Of a stretch of 64,000 nt of DNA, positions 43,586 through 53,230 are shown one piece after another. The first letter of the stretch is position 1; each line of letters begins with the position of its first letter. The position numbers were made by a program, and so were the translations under genes. Location: positions 124,001-188,000 of the forward strand of contig JACKHP010000006.1 of the NCBI GenBank assembly GCA_020638905.1, given 5' to 3'. A model generated the notes under the pieces. That model had not been told where the DNA came from, ran no database searches, and was given only the letters and a program-made list of their open reading frames with translations. This stretch comes from Planctomycetota bacterium (GTDB taxonomy: Bacteria > Planctomycetota > B15-G4).

Positions 43586-43709
43586 CCGCTCCACTCCTCG
43601 GCCGCCGGTCATGCGGCGGACTCTCGGATGCCCATGCGCCGTCGTCGCCCACGCGCGGACACCCGCGGCGGCGACGCGCTCGCCGCGCCCCGACGTACGA
43701 CCGACGCGC

Positions 43710-45266
43710 TCAGCGCCCCCCGCCGTCCTCGTCGTCGCCGCCCGGCGCGTCGCCAAGGTAGCCGAGCGCGCGCAGGTCGTCGAGTTCGTCGTCGGACGGT
43801 GCGACCTTCTCGCGCGACTGCCCGGCACGCAGTTCCTCGAAGAGGATCGCATGACGCGCGGCGAGTGCCTCGAGGTCGCCGCGCGCCGCCTCGACGAACG
43901 CCTCGCGTCCCTCGATCGGCGTGCGCTCGCCGGGGTCGTCGCGGACGTCGAACAGCTTCCAGCCCTCGCGCCGGAAGGGCATGTGCACCTTGAGGTCGCC
44001 GCGTCGCCAGGCCTGCTTCGAGTTCAGCAGCGTCTGCTCGGCGTGGAAGGCGTAGAGCGTGCGCCCGGGATCGGGTGCACGCAGCGCCGAACGTCCCTCG
44101 CAGGGGCCCGGCGACGGCAGGCCGAGCGCGTCGAGCAGCGTGGGCGTGGTGTCGACGCCCGAGATGGGCGTGTCGGCGACGCCCGCCGCGAGTCCCGGCA
44201 CGTGCAGCAGGAAGGGCACGTGGATCACGTCCTCGAAGAGCGACGCATGGCCGAAGTCGCCGTGCTCGCCGAACGCCTCGCCGTGGTCGGCGGTGACCAG
44301 GATCGCCGTGCGCGCGCCCTCGGGACCGGCCAGGAGCGCGTCGAGCAGGCGTCCGATCTCGGCGTCGGTGGCGCGGATGCAGCCGTCGTAGAGCCCGATC
44401 AGGAACTCCCTGTCGGCCTCGCCCACGTTGCCCGGACCGGGCAGGAAGCCGGCCGCCAGGTCGACGCCGGCGTGCTCGCCGGAGGCGCGCAGCGTGTCGA
44501 CGCGTCGGCGCCACTTCCCGTCGTACGCCGGGTCGGTGAACAGGTCGTGCTCGGCCGGCGGGATGTACGGCGCGTGCACCTCGTAGGTGTGCACGAACAG
44601 GAAGCGACGCGGACCGTCGGCGGGCTGCGCGTCCCACCAGGCGAGAGCCCGATCGACCTTGTCGCCGACCGATTCGGAGCGGCTGTCGAAGACCGCGAAG
44701 CCGCGATCGAAGCCGGCCTGCGCGGTGACGTAGCCCCCGTCGGCGAACGCGGCCGTGGTGAACGCCGCCGCCCGCAGCCGCTCGGCCAGCAACGGCAGGC
44801 TGTGCGGGAGCTGCTCGCGCGCGGCGATCTTGCCGCCCTCGGCGCGGTGGTAGTTCCACTGTCCGTGGACCGGCGGCAGGAAGCCCGACAGCATCGACAT
44901 GTGCGAGGGCGTGGTGCGGCTGGCGGCGGAGGTGCACTGCGCGAATCGCAGGTTCGCCGCAGCGAAGGCGTCGAGCCGCGGAGACGTCTCGCGCGCGTAG
45001 CCGTAGCAGCCGAGGTGGTCGGCGCGCAGTGTGTCGATCGAGATCAGCACCACGTTGCGCGCGGCCGGCGCGTCGAGCGTCCGGGCTCCGGCGAACGGGT
45101 CGTCGAGAGCCACCGAGAAGGACGGCATCGGCAGGACGGAGGCGGCATCACGCGACGCGGCATCACCGTCTCCGCAGGCGCACAGCGCCGCGGCCAGCGC
45201 CGCCGCCCGCACGAGCGAGCGTACGACCGGCGCGGTGGCGAGGGAGGACGTTCGGGGGCGCGGCAT
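43710..45266 (-). CDS. Sulfatase-fold lipoprotein, threonine nucleophile
   Basis: A 518-residue predicted lipoprotein (AAALCAC, C31) with a sulfatase/alkaline-phosphatase fold. The first metal motif ISIDTLRADHLGCYG, the nucleophile block RTTPSHMSMLSG with T118, and ADHGEAFGEHG are all intact. As in the trio upstream in this window, Thr replaces the formylglycine Cys/Ser, so a classical sulfatase is doubtful. Unlike the trio it lacks the long beta-rich N-terminus and the C-terminal CxxC, ending instead in an acidic Gly/Asp tail. It is an independent locus. Confidence 0.87.
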   Translation of the reverse strand: MPRPRTSSLATAPVVRSLVRAAALAAALCACGDGDAASRDAASVLPMPSFSVALDDPFAGARTLDAPAARNVVLISIDTLRADHLGCYGYARETSPRLDAFAAANLRFAQCTSAASRTTPSHMSMLSGFLPPVHGQWNYHRAEGGKIAAREQLPHSLPLLAERLRAAAFTTAAFADGGYVTAQAGFDRGFAVFDSRSESVGDKVDRALAWWDAQPADGPRRFLFVHTYEVHAPYIPPAEHDLFTDPAYDGKWRRRVDTLRASGEHAGVDLAAGFLPGPGNVGEADREFLIGLYDGCIRATDAEIGRLLDALLAGPEGARTAILVTADHGEAFGEHGDFGHASLFEDVIHVPFLLHVPGLAAGVADTPISGVDTTPTLLDALGLPSPGPCEGRSALRAPDPGRTLYAFHAEQTLLNSKQAWRRGDLKVHMPFRREGWKLFDVRDDPGERTPIEGREAFVEAARGDLEALAARHAILFEELRAGQSREKVAPSDDELDDLRALGYLGDAPGGDDEDGGGR

Positions 45267-45341
45267 GGGAGACGGCTCGGGGCGACGGGTCCCGTCCCAG
45301 CATACCGATCGCGACGGGCGCGCGAGGGCGCGCGCGAGCCG

Positions 45342-46118
45342 TCAGTCGGGCGTGGGGTCGCCCCCGCGCTCGACGGCGAGCAGCTTGGCGTACTTGGCGA
45401 AGACGTAGAACGCGCCGATGCTCGAGACCAGCAGGCCGCGCCATCCGTCGAGGAAGCCGGCCCGCAGGACGTACATGCGCAGGAAGCGCGCGGGCGGACG
45501 CAGCACGAGCTTCGTGAGCGAGCCGCGCTCGCCGGCCTCGCGACGACGGGCCACCATGATGTCCGTGTAGCGGTTCACGGTGGCCAGGTGGTCGGACAGG
45601 CTCACGTACGGACGGTGGCACAGTCGTCCCGGCAGGTCGGCCGGCACCCCGTCGGCCTCGAGCCTGTCGTGCGGATCGGTACCGGCCCAGCGCGCCCGGC
45701 CGCGGCGCACGAGGCGCAGGCGCCACTCGGGCGACCACCCGCAGTGGTCGATCCACGCGCCGAGGTACGAGGTGCGCCGGTTGAGCCGGTAGCCGACGGG
45801 ACCGGAGTCGGCGCCCGCGTGTTCGTCGAGCACCCGCCGCACGGCGGCGCGCAGCGTGTCGTCGAGCCATTCGTCGGCGTCGAGGCACAGCACCCAGTCG
45901 CCGGTGCACGTCTCGAGCGCGAGCTGCTTCTGGCGCACGTGTCCCAGGAAGGCCTGCTCGACGACGCGCGCGCCGGCCTGCCGCGCCACCTCGACCGTGC
46001 GATCGGACGAGAGCGAGTCGACCACCACGATCTCGTCGGCCAGCCCGGCCACCGACGCCAGGCAGCGCGGGAGGTCGAGCTCCTCGTCGAGGGTGATGAT
46101 GGCGACGGACAGGCTCAC
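45342..46118 (-). CDS. Glycosyltransferase family 2 (WaaE/KdtX-like)
   Basis: A 258-residue GT-A glycosyltransferase. It begins SLSVAIITLDEELDLPRCL, with EIVVVDSLSSDRT and the metal-binding LCLDADEWLDD. The overall layout (SYLGAWIDHCGWSPEWRLRL; WAGTDPHDRLE) matches WaaE/KdtX-type transferases that add sugars to the lipopolysaccharide core. The GTG at 46118 gives the family length; an upstream in-frame ATG adds a low-complexity arginine-rich leader. It diverges from a GT39-like gene, suggesting a small surface-glycan locus. Confidence 0.88.
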   Translation of the reverse strand: MSLSVAIITLDEELDLPRCLASVAGLADEIVVVDSLSSDRTVEVARQAGARVVEQAFLGHVRQKQLALETCTGDWVLCLDADEWLDDTLRAAVRRVLDEHAGADSGPVGYRLNRRTSYLGAWIDHCGWSPEWRLRLVRRGRARWAGTDPHDRLEADGVPADLPGRLCHRPYVSLSDHLATVNRYTDIMVARRREAGERGSLTKLVLRPPARFLRMYVLRAGFLDGWRGLLVSSIGAFYVFAKYAKLLAVERGGDPTPD

Positions 46119-46245
46119 GGGGACGCATGATCCGCTGCGCCGCGGCCGCCGCGCAACCGCGACGCCGACCGACGCGCGTCGGCCCCGCCCGATCGCAGCG
46201 CGGCCGCCCACGGGAGCCCGTGGCGCGAGCCGCGCGCTTGCTAGG

Positions 46246-47718
46246 ATGACGCGCGTCCCCCACGCCGCGCCCCGGGAGGCGCCGATCCGCCCCGTGTCCG
46301 ACCGTCCCTCAGGGAACCCGCCCCCGGCGGGCGCGCGCCGAGCGCTCGTGCTCGACCTGCTGCCGGTGCTCGCGGCCCTGCTGCTGCGGCTGCTGCTGCT
46401 GCCCCTCGCGCGCTCGATCCCCGACGCCGGCGACTCGGTGGCCTACGTCGGCATGGCGCGCGAGTTCCTGCGCAACGGCTCCTTCGTCGACCTCGCGGTG
46501 GGCGTGCGTCCCCCGCTGTTCCGGGTGCTCGTCGCGCTGGGACTCGACGGCTCGAAGCACCCGTACGACCCGTGGCCGGGCAGCTTCCTGCTGCAGATCG
46601 CGTGCGACGTGCTCGCCTGCTGGCTCGTGCTGCGGCTCGCACGCGCGCTCTTCTCGCCCCGCGCCGGACGCTGCGCGGCCTGGATCTACGCGCTCTTCCC
46701 CACCGTGGCGCTCTACGCGTCGATCATGATCATGGCCGAGTCGGCGGCCTTCGCGCTGCTCGCCGCCGCGCTGCTGCAGCTCGCGCACTTCGAGCGGGCG
46801 CTCGACGGGCGAGGCGGCGGCCCGCGCCGTCCCGCGCTGCTGCTGGGCCTGCTGCTGGGCGTGGGCATCCTCACCAAGGAGGTCTTCCTGCCGGTGACGG
46901 CCGTGGTCGCGCTGGCCCTCGTGCTGCGCTTCGGACCGCGGCGCGCGGGACTCGCCGCCGGCGTGCTGCTCGTGGCCCTGGCCGTGACCACGCCGTGGAT
47001 CGTCCGCAACCTGCGCCTGCACGGCCTGCCCGTCGTCTCCAGCACGGCTACCGACCTCGTGCTCATGCACGGCAACATGCCGCCCAGCCTCGAAGGACGC
47101 TCGACCCAGACCGACGGCATGCAGCGCTGGAGCGAGATCCCCACGCTGCGCGAGAAGGTCCACACGGCGCGGCGCGTGTTCGCGAACGCGTTCACCGACT
47201 ACCCCGAGCTCACGGCCGAGCGCGCCTGGACGCGGCTGCGCGTGCTGCTCGGTCCCGAGATCATCACGCCGACTTGGATCGCGCACTTCCTCGAGGGCCT
47301 GCCGGTCGACGCGCCCGAGAGCTACCGGCTCATGATCGGGAGCTGGCGCCTGCCGGCCGACACCTGGGGCCGCATCGTCCAGATCGCCTGCGGCCTGGGG
47401 ACGATCGTGCTCTTCGGGCTCGCCGCCGCGGGGCTCGCGCTCGCGCGGCCCGGCGTGCACCGCACGCTGGCGCTGTGGCTGCCCGGCCTGCTCACGCTGG
47501 CCTTCATGCTCACGTGGTCCGAGAGCCGCTACCGGTTGATCCTGGTGCCGCTGTTCGTGCCGTTCGCGGGACTCGCGCTCGACCGCCTGCTGGCCGCGTG
47601 GCGGCACGAACCCGACGCGCCGGCCGACGAGGGACACCGCGCCGAGCGCGCGGGACTGCTGGTCGCGCTGCTCTTCCTGCTCACGATCTTCGTCCTGCCG
47701 CCGCCACCGGTGCCCTGA
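46246..47718 (+). CDS. GT39/ArnT-like membrane glycosyltransferase
   Basis: A 490-residue polytopic membrane protein of the GT-C fold (about 9-11 hydrophobic segments), resembling the PMT/ArnT (GT39) family that uses polyprenyl-phosphate sugars. An early acidic motif SIPDAGDSVAYVGMAREF lies in the first outer loop, as expected. The start is uncertain: a TAGGAT -10-like hexamer overlaps the ATG at 46246, and an in-frame GTG at 46294 is a good alternative. The acceptor (lipid A, glycan or protein) is unknown. Confidence 0.82.
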   Translation: MTRVPHAAPREAPIRPVSDRPSGNPPPAGARRALVLDLLPVLAALLLRLLLLPLARSIPDAGDSVAYVGMAREFLRNGSFVDLAVGVRPPLFRVLVALGLDGSKHPYDPWPGSFLLQIACDVLACWLVLRLARALFSPRAGRCAAWIYALFPTVALYASIMIMAESAAFALLAAALLQLAHFERALDGRGGGPRRPALLLGLLLGVGILTKEVFLPVTAVVALALVLRFGPRRAGLAAGVLLVALAVTTPWIVRNLRLHGLPVVSSTATDLVLMHGNMPPSLEGRSTQTDGMQRWSEIPTLREKVHTARRVFANAFTDYPELTAERAWTRLRVLLGPEIITPTWIAHFLEGLPVDAPESYRLMIGSWRLPADTWGRIVQIACGLGTIVLFGLAAAGLALARPGVHRTLALWLPGLLTLAFMLTWSESRYRLILVPLFVPFAGLALDRLLAAWRHEPDAPADEGHRAERAGLLVALLFLLTIFVLPPPPVP

Positions 47719-47736
47719 CGCACGCCGTGCGGTGCG

Positions 47737-47758
47737 GCGTCGCGCAACCGCGCGACGC
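47737..47758. terminator. Bidirectional hairpin between convergent genes
   Basis: Perfect 9-bp stem GCGTCGCGC (47737-47745) with GCGCGACGC (47750-47758) and an AACC loop, centred in the 51-bp gap between the two convergent stop codons. Confidence 0.65.
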
Positions 47759-47769
47759 GCTCCCCCGGG

Positions 47770-49287
47770 TCACGGACGCAACGCGACGCCGTGCAGCGTG
47801 GCCACCACGGCGTGCCGGTCGTCCTCGGGCGAAGCCAGCCAGTCGTCGGCCACGAAGCGCACGCCCAGATGCGCGCGCCCGCGCAGCGCCTCGGGGACGG
47901 GCAGCTCGAGCGTCCAGCGCGCGTCGGCGCCCAGCCGCCCTTCGTGCACGGTGACCTCGTCGAGGTCGATGCGCAGGCCGACCTCGGCCATCTCGCGCCG
48001 TCCCAGCCCGGAGAGCTCGACGTGCAGCGTGCTCGCACCGGGGTTGCGCAGCACGAGCGCCGCGAACGGACCGAGCCGACCGAGGGCGTCGACGCCGCCG
48101 TGCACCTGGGTCGTCTCCTGGTCGGTGAGTCCCCGGTCGAAGTCGAGCGCCGGCTCGAGCTCGGCACCGGCGAGCAGGCGCTCGGGCTCGACCGGCCGCT
48201 CGACCTCGGCCGCGCCCTTGCGGTGCAGCTCCTCGAGCGCGCGTCCCGACTCGGCCCAGGGCCCCACGTCGACGTCGTAGGGCAGCAGCTGCTGGCTGCG
48301 GATCACGCCGTACACGAGCTGCGCGACCTCGCCGTGCGCGAGCGCGCTCCAGTGCCAGTCGTCGGCGGAGACGCGCCGCGCCGGGTCGTCGGAGAACGTC
48401 ATCGGCAGCCACAGGAAGAGGCGCGGGTCGAGGTCGGCGAAGGCGCGCGCCGCGAGCATGTTGAGCGTCCCGCACTGCACGAGGACGCGCAGCTTCGCGC
48501 CCACCGCCGTGACCGCGCGATCGAGCTCGCCCAGCGCCGAGGCCGTGGCCGCCCAGCGCGCGCGGCTCTCGTCGTCGAGGGCCGCGTCGAGCAGGCCGAG
48601 GTGCGTGCTGCCCAGGGCGAGGGCCCCATGCGTCAGCGAGAGCCGTCCGTCGGCCCGTCGCGGCCGCGCCGGATCGAACGTCGCCAGCTCGCCGAAGCCG
48701 CGCACGCCCGCGCCGTCGTCGAGGTCGTTCGAGCACAGCACGAGCACGACGAGATCGGGCTCGTAGAGCGAGAGCCGCCGGCGCATGTAGGCCACCTCGT
48801 TGAGCGTGTTCCACGAGGGGACGGCCACGTGGCGCACGTCGAACGCGTGCCGTCCGTCGGAGCGCGCGCTGAGCTCGCGTTGCAGCACGGCGCCCACGCG
48901 CTCGTCCTCGTCGACGCCCCAGCCGAAGACGAAGCTGTCGCCCAGGAAGACGATGCGCACCGTCCCGCGCGGCTTGGGACTCACGAGCTGCGCGTCGCGC
49001 ATGCCCTGGGCGTTCGTGTGCAGCGGATGCCCGAGGATCGTCTGGCCGTCGACGAGCGGCAGGAGCACGCGCCCCACGTCCGGGTCGGGATGGCTGTCCA
49101 TCACCCCGGGGAGCGCGGCGATGCGTTCGGCCAGGTTCGGGGGCAACGGGGCGGCGCGGAACGGCACGCCGCGCGCCGGGCGCAGCGCGAGCAGGACGAC
49201 GGCCACGAGGGCGCCGATCGCGACGATCGAGACGGCGAGCAGCGCGCGCTGCGCGCGCAGCAGGCGCGGATCCGGCGAGGCGTCCAT
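47770..49287 (-). CDS. SGNH hydrolase-like protein, membrane-anchored
   Basis: A 505-residue protein with an N-terminal transmembrane segment (about 15-36) and an SGNH-like domain: block I VFLGDSFVFGWG (S118), an SNDLDD block, and DDWHWSALAH as a possible catalytic Asp-His pair. The C-terminal ~120 residues form a beta-rich domain (TLHVELSGLG...). Its role is unknown; surface-polysaccharide acetylation or deacetylation is plausible beside the glycosyltransferases. The ATG at 49287 is taken; upstream in-frame sequence is arginine-rich. Confidence 0.75.
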   Translation of the reverse strand: MDASPDPRLLRAQRALLAVSIVAIGALVAVVLLALRPARGVPFRAAPLPPNLAERIAALPGVMDSHPDPDVGRVLLPLVDGQTILGHPLHTNAQGMRDAQLVSPKPRGTVRIVFLGDSFVFGWGVDEDERVGAVLQRELSARSDGRHAFDVRHVAVPSWNTLNEVAYMRRRLSLYEPDLVVLVLCSNDLDDGAGVRGFGELATFDPARPRRADGRLSLTHGALALGSTHLGLLDAALDDESRARWAATASALGELDRAVTAVGAKLRVLVQCGTLNMLAARAFADLDPRLFLWLPMTFSDDPARRVSADDWHWSALAHGEVAQLVYGVIRSQQLLPYDVDVGPWAESGRALEELHRKGAAEVERPVEPERLLAGAELEPALDFDRGLTDQETTQVHGGVDALGRLGPFAALVLRNPGASTLHVELSGLGRREMAEVGLRIDLDEVTVHEGRLGADARWTLELPVPEALRGRAHLGVRFVADDWLASPEDDRHAVVATLHGVALRP

Positions 49288-49432
49288 GGAGAGGCATGGT
49301 AAAGGCTCGCTGCGGGCGATACGACGCCGTCCCCGGGCCGCCGTCGCGCGACCGACGGGTCGTGGCCCCCGCCAGGGGTGGCCGGTACCATGGGCGCCCC
49401 CGAGGGTGCATCCGGATGCGGAGCAAGGATCC

Positions 49433-49879
49433 ATGAGCGGCCCGAGAGAGTTCGCCGAGCCGGACGCCGTCCTGCGCTGGACGGTGCACCCGGCCGCACG
49501 GGCTCCCGTGCGCACCGGGCTGCTCGCGCTGTTCGTGCTGCTGGCGGGCCCTGCGGCGGCCGTCGCCTCCGGCACCTGGGCCGTGGGCCTCTTCGCCGCC
49601 TGCGCCCTGGCGATCGGACTGCGGGCCTGGTTCCTCCCGCGCCGCTACGAGCTCGACGCCGACGGGGCGCGCGAGACCGGGGTCCTGGCCGCCGAGCGCC
49701 GGCTGAGCTGGAGCGAGGTGCGTCGGGTGAGCAGCAGCCGCTTCGGCATCCACCTCTCGCCGCGGCACGTCGACTCGCGGGTGCTGCCCGACAAGGGCCT
49801 GTTCCTGCGGTTGGCGGGGGTCGAGCGCGAGCAGGTGTCCGCGTTCGTCCGCGAGCACGTGGCCGGGGCCGGCTCGTGA
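49433..49879 (+). CDS. Small membrane protein with PH-like domain
   Basis: A 148-residue protein with two adjacent transmembrane segments (about 28-48 and 50-65). A C-terminal domain reads like a bacterial PH/DUF2244-type beta fold (RYELDADGARETG, LSWSEVRRVSSSRFGIHLS). AAGGA precedes the ATG by 5 bp. It begins a run of eight closely packed plus-strand genes; its TGA overlaps the next GTG. A TACCAT hexamer at 49386 could be the operon -10, though no -35 is clear. Confidence 0.75.
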   Translation: MSGPREFAEPDAVLRWTVHPAARAPVRTGLLALFVLLAGPAAAVASGTWAVGLFAACALAIGLRAWFLPRRYELDADGARETGVLAAERRLSWSEVRRVSSSRFGIHLSPRHVDSRVLPDKGLFLRLAGVEREQVSAFVREHVAGAGS

Positions 49880-50292
49880 CCGGAGGCGAGGGCTTCACCC
49901 CCGACGAGCGCGCGCTGCTCGAGGAGACGGCGGCGGCCCTCGTCCGGCGGCGCATGGCCGTGCCGGCGATGATGGCGCTCGAGGTCATGGCGCCGATGAA
50001 CTTCGTCTCGGCCTCGATGCTGCACGTGCTCACGCCGATGCTCTCGATCGTGCTGCCGTCCGCGCGCATCCGGCAGGTGGCCACGCTGCTCGAGCGGCGC
50101 TCGGCGCTGCCCGAGCTGGTGCGCGCCATCGACGCGGCAGAAGACGCGCGCAGGCGCGACGAACGCACCGGGCGTCCGCCGCGGCGCGGGCCGCCCTGGC
50201 GCCGACGCGACGCGACGCGTGCCGAGCCGACCCCTGCACGCACGCCGCCCCGCGGCGAGACGTCCGATCCACCCGACGGAAGCGAAGCGTGA
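49876..50292 (+). CDS. Hypothetical protein, amphipathic helices and basic tail
   Basis: 138 residues with no recognised family. The first 80 residues are helical and partly hydrophobic (MAVPAMMALEVMAPMNFVSASMLHVLTPML is a strongly hydrophobic stretch, quoted only by its ends M36 to L65 approximately). The C-terminal third is Arg/Pro-rich and probably disordered. Both ends overlap neighbours by GTGA, so it is translated in register with the operon, which is the main support for it being real. Confidence 0.6.
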   Translation: MTGGEGFTPDERALLEETAAALVRRRMAVPAMMALEVMAPMNFVSASMLHVLTPMLSIVLPSARIRQVATLLERRSALPELVRAIDAAEDARRRDERTGRPPRRGPPWRRRDATRAEPTPARTPPRGETSDPPDGSEA

Positions 50293-52109
50293 CCCAGCCG
50301 ATCCGTTCCATCCTGGCCACCGACTGCGGGAGCACGACGACCAAGGCCATCCTGATCGAGCTCACCGACGAGGGCTACCGGCTCAAGGTGCGCGGCGAGG
50401 CCCCGACCACCGTCGAGAAGCCCTTCGACGACGTCACGGTGGGCGTGATCAACGCGGTCACCGAGGTCTCCGAGCTGGCCGGACGTCCGCTCGTCGGAGA
50501 AGACGGCCGCATCATCGTCCCGCAGCAGGGCGACGCGGGCGTCGACCTCTACCTCTCGACGTCGAGCGCGGGCGGCGGCCTGCAGATGCTCGTGGCCGGC
50601 GTGGTGCGCACGATGACGGCCGAGTCGGCCGAACGCGCCGCGCTCGGCGCCGGCGCCATCGTGATGGACGTCATCTGCAGCAACGACAAGCGCCAGCCGC
50701 ACGAGCAGATCGCGCGCATCCGGCACCTGCGCCCCGACATGATCCTGCTCAGCGGCGGCGTCGACGGCGGGACGACCAGCCACGTGGCCGAGCTGGCCGA
50801 GCTCATCGGCGCGGCCGACCCCAAGCCGCGGCTCGGATCCGGCTACGAGCTCCCGGTGGTCTTCGCGGGCAACGTCGACGCGCGCGGTGCCGTGCGCGAG
50901 GCGCTGCAGGACAAGACCGCGCTCTCGATCGTCGACAACCTGCGTCCCACCCTCGACCACGAGCACCTCGACCCGGCGCGCGACCAGATCCACGACCTGT
51001 TCATGGAACACGTCATGGCCCAGGCGCCCGGCTACGACAAGCTCAAGTCGTGGACGTCGGCTCCGGTCATGCCCACGCCGGGCGCGGTCGGCGCGATCAT
51101 CCAGACCGTCGCGAAGCAGCGCGACATCTCGGTCATCGGCGTCGACATCGGCGGTGCGACGACCGACGTGTTCAGCGTCTTCCCCAGCGCCGAGACGGGC
51201 GAGCCGGTGTTCAACCGCACCGTGTCGGCGAACCTGGGCATGTCGTACTCGATCAGCAACGTGATGGCCTCGGCGGGCATCGAGAACGTGCTGCGCTGGG
51301 TGCCGTTCGACATCGACGAGAGCGAGCTGCGCAACCGCATCAAGAACAAGATGGTGCGGCCCACGACGATCCCGTCGCTGATCCGCGACCTGCAGGTCGA
51401 GCAGGCGCTGGCGCGCGAGGCGCTGCGCCTCTCGCTGATCCAGCACAAGGACTTCGCCACCGAGCTCAAGGGCAAGCGCCGCGCGCGCGACATCTCCGAG
51501 GCCTTCGCGCAGTCGGGCTCGGGCGACACGATCGTGGACATGATGGCGCTCGACCTCGTGGTCGGCTCGGGCGGCGTGCTGTCCCACGCACCGCGGCGCG
51601 TGCAGGCGGCGCTCATGCTGGTCGACAGCTTCGAGCCCATGGGCGTCACGAAGCTCGCGGTCGACAGCATCTTCATGATGCCGCAGCTCGGCGTGCTCGC
51701 GTCGATCCACGAGGAGGCAGCCACTCAGGTCTTCGAGCGCGACTGCCTCGTCCCGCTCGGCACCTGCATCGCGCCCGTGGGCACGACGAAGGGCGGACGT
51801 CCGCTGGCGACGGTCACGCTCGAGCTGCCCGACGGGCGGCGCGAGATCACGATCGGCGCCGGCGACCTCGAGCTCGTGCGCCTCCCCACCGGGCAATCGG
51901 TCCGCTGCCGCATCGAACCGTCGAAGGGAGTCGACGTCGGCCACGGTCCGGGCGTCGCGTTCGAGACCGAGGTCGAGGGCGGCGAGGCCGGCATCCTGCT
52001 CGACGGCCGCGGACGTCCGATCCGAATCCCGTCGGTGGCCAAGGAACGCGTCGCCGCCATCGAACAGTGGATCCGCAACCTCGACCTCTATCCGCGGGAG
52101 TCCCGATGA
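50289..52109 (+). CDS. Glutamate mutase MutL-like ASKHA ATPase
   Basis: A 606-residue actin-like (ASKHA) ATPase resembling the MutL/GlmL family. The phosphate-1 loop is DCGSTTTKAILIE (D12), with the middle block LLSGGVDGGTTS and phosphate-2 loop GVDIGGATTDVFSV. In Clostridium-type pathways GlmL is encoded with glutamate mutase. Here no mutase S/E subunit is present in the window, and the flanking genes are membrane proteins, so a different, uncharacterised role is likely. The GTG start and ATGA end overlap both neighbours. Confidence 0.85.
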   Translation: MTQPIRSILATDCGSTTTKAILIELTDEGYRLKVRGEAPTTVEKPFDDVTVGVINAVTEVSELAGRPLVGEDGRIIVPQQGDAGVDLYLSTSSAGGGLQMLVAGVVRTMTAESAERAALGAGAIVMDVICSNDKRQPHEQIARIRHLRPDMILLSGGVDGGTTSHVAELAELIGAADPKPRLGSGYELPVVFAGNVDARGAVREALQDKTALSIVDNLRPTLDHEHLDPARDQIHDLFMEHVMAQAPGYDKLKSWTSAPVMPTPGAVGAIIQTVAKQRDISVIGVDIGGATTDVFSVFPSAETGEPVFNRTVSANLGMSYSISNVMASAGIENVLRWVPFDIDESELRNRIKNKMVRPTTIPSLIRDLQVEQALAREALRLSLIQHKDFATELKGKRRARDISEAFAQSGSGDTIVDMMALDLVVGSGGVLSHAPRRVQAALMLVDSFEPMGVTKLAVDSIFMMPQLGVLASIHEEAATQVFERDCLVPLGTCIAPVGTTKGGRPLATVTLELPDGRREITIGAGDLELVRLPTGQSVRCRIEPSKGVDVGHGPGVAFETEVEGGEAGILLDGRGRPIRIPSVAKERVAAIEQWIRNLDLYPRESR

Positions 52110-53230
52110 GCCACGCCTACACCCCCGGCCTGAAGGTCTCCGAGGCCGCCGAGTTCCTGCGCGTGCGGCTGCTGCCGATCCCCGGCGACGTGCTCGTGAA
52201 GCAGGGCGAGGACGTCGAGCCCGAGTCGGTCGTGGCGCGCGCGCTGCTGCCCGGCAACGTGGTCACCGCGAACCTGGCGCGCCTGCTCGGCGTCGCCGCG
52301 ACCGACATCCCCGCGCTGCTGCTCGTGAAGGAAGGTGACGCGGTCACGAAGGACCAGCCGATCGCCCAGAGCAAGGGCATCTTCGGCATGTTCAAGCAGT
52401 CCGCGAACGCGCCCACGACCGGCGTGCTCGAGTCGGTCAGCAAGGTCTCGGGCCAGGCGATCTTCCGCGAGGCCCCGATCCCCGTCGACGTGAAGGCGTA
52501 CGTGGGCGGCACCGTGAGCGAGATCGTCCCCGGCTTCGGGGCGCACGTCGACGCGCGCGGCACGATGGTGCAGGGCATCTTCGGCATCGGGCCCGAGGTC
52601 TCGGGCGAGATCGTGATCGCGTCCGACGACCCGGCGCGTCCGCTGCTGCCCGCCGACGTGAAGCCCACGCACCGGGGCAAGGTGCTCGTGGGCGGTTCGG
52701 TGGCTCGGCTCGACGCGCTGCGCGCCTGCGTCCAGGCCGGCGTCGCGGCGCTGGTCGTCGGCGGCATCGACGCGGCCGACCTCAAGGAGCTGCTCGGCTA
52801 CGACATCGGGGTCGCGATCACGGGCAGCGAGGCGGTCGGCCTGACGGTCGTCGTGACCGAGGGCTTCGGCGAGCTGGCCATGTCGGGACGCACGCACCGC
52901 CTCCTCTCGGACGTCGCCGGACGCAAGGCCTCGGTGAGCGGCGCGACGCAGATCCGCGCCGGCGTGATGCGTCCCGAGGTGCTCGTGCCGCACGAGATCG
53001 AGGTGATCGAGAAGACCGAGACCGACTCCGGCTACATGCACGGCGGCAGCGTGGTGCGCATCATCCGCGACCCGCACTTCGGCGAGCTGGGCAAGGTCGT
53101 CGACCTGCCGCCCGAGCCCGCGCGCCTGGACACCGAGGCCAAGGTCCGTATCCTCACCGTCGCCCTGCGGTCGGGAGAGCACGTGACGCTCCCACGCGCG
53201 AACGTCGAACTCGTGGACGAGCGTCTCTGA
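52106..53230 (+). CDS. Barrel-sandwich/KOW-like protein coupled to the MutL-like ATPase
   Basis: A 374-residue protein with no signal peptide. The N-terminus has biotinyl/lipoyl-like (barrel-sandwich) turns (GDVLVKQGEDVEPESVVAR, LLVKEGDAVTKDQPIA). A central region is rich in Gly and beta turns (AYVGGTVSEIVPGFGAHVD). The C-terminus contains a KOW-like GGSVVRIIRDPHFGELGKVV. No lysine for biotin or lipoate attachment (MKM, DK[AS]) is evident, so the fold is probably structural. It is coupled to the ATPase (ATGA) and the next membrane gene (TGATG), suggesting one complex. Confidence 0.7.
   Translation: MSHAYTPGLKVSEAAEFLRVRLLPIPGDVLVKQGEDVEPESVVARALLPGNVVTANLARLLGVAATDIPALLLVKEGDAVTKDQPIAQSKGIFGMFKQSANAPTTGVLESVSKVSGQAIFREAPIPVDVKAYVGGTVSEIVPGFGAHVDARGTMVQGIFGIGPEVSGEIVIASDDPARPLLPADVKPTHRGKVLVGGSVARLDALRACVQAGVAALVVGGIDAADLKELLGYDIGVAITGSEAVGLTVVVTEGFGELAMSGRTHRLLSDVAGRKASVSGATQIRAGVMRPEVLVPHEIEVIEKTETDSGYMHGGSVVRIIRDPHFGELGKVVDLPPEPARLDTEAKVRILTVALRSGEHVTLPRANVELVDERL

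Noticed and set aside
50289..52109. Glutamate fermentation via the methylaspartate pathway
   Set aside because: The MutL-like ATPase is present, but no mutase S/E subunits, methylaspartase or related genes occur in the window.
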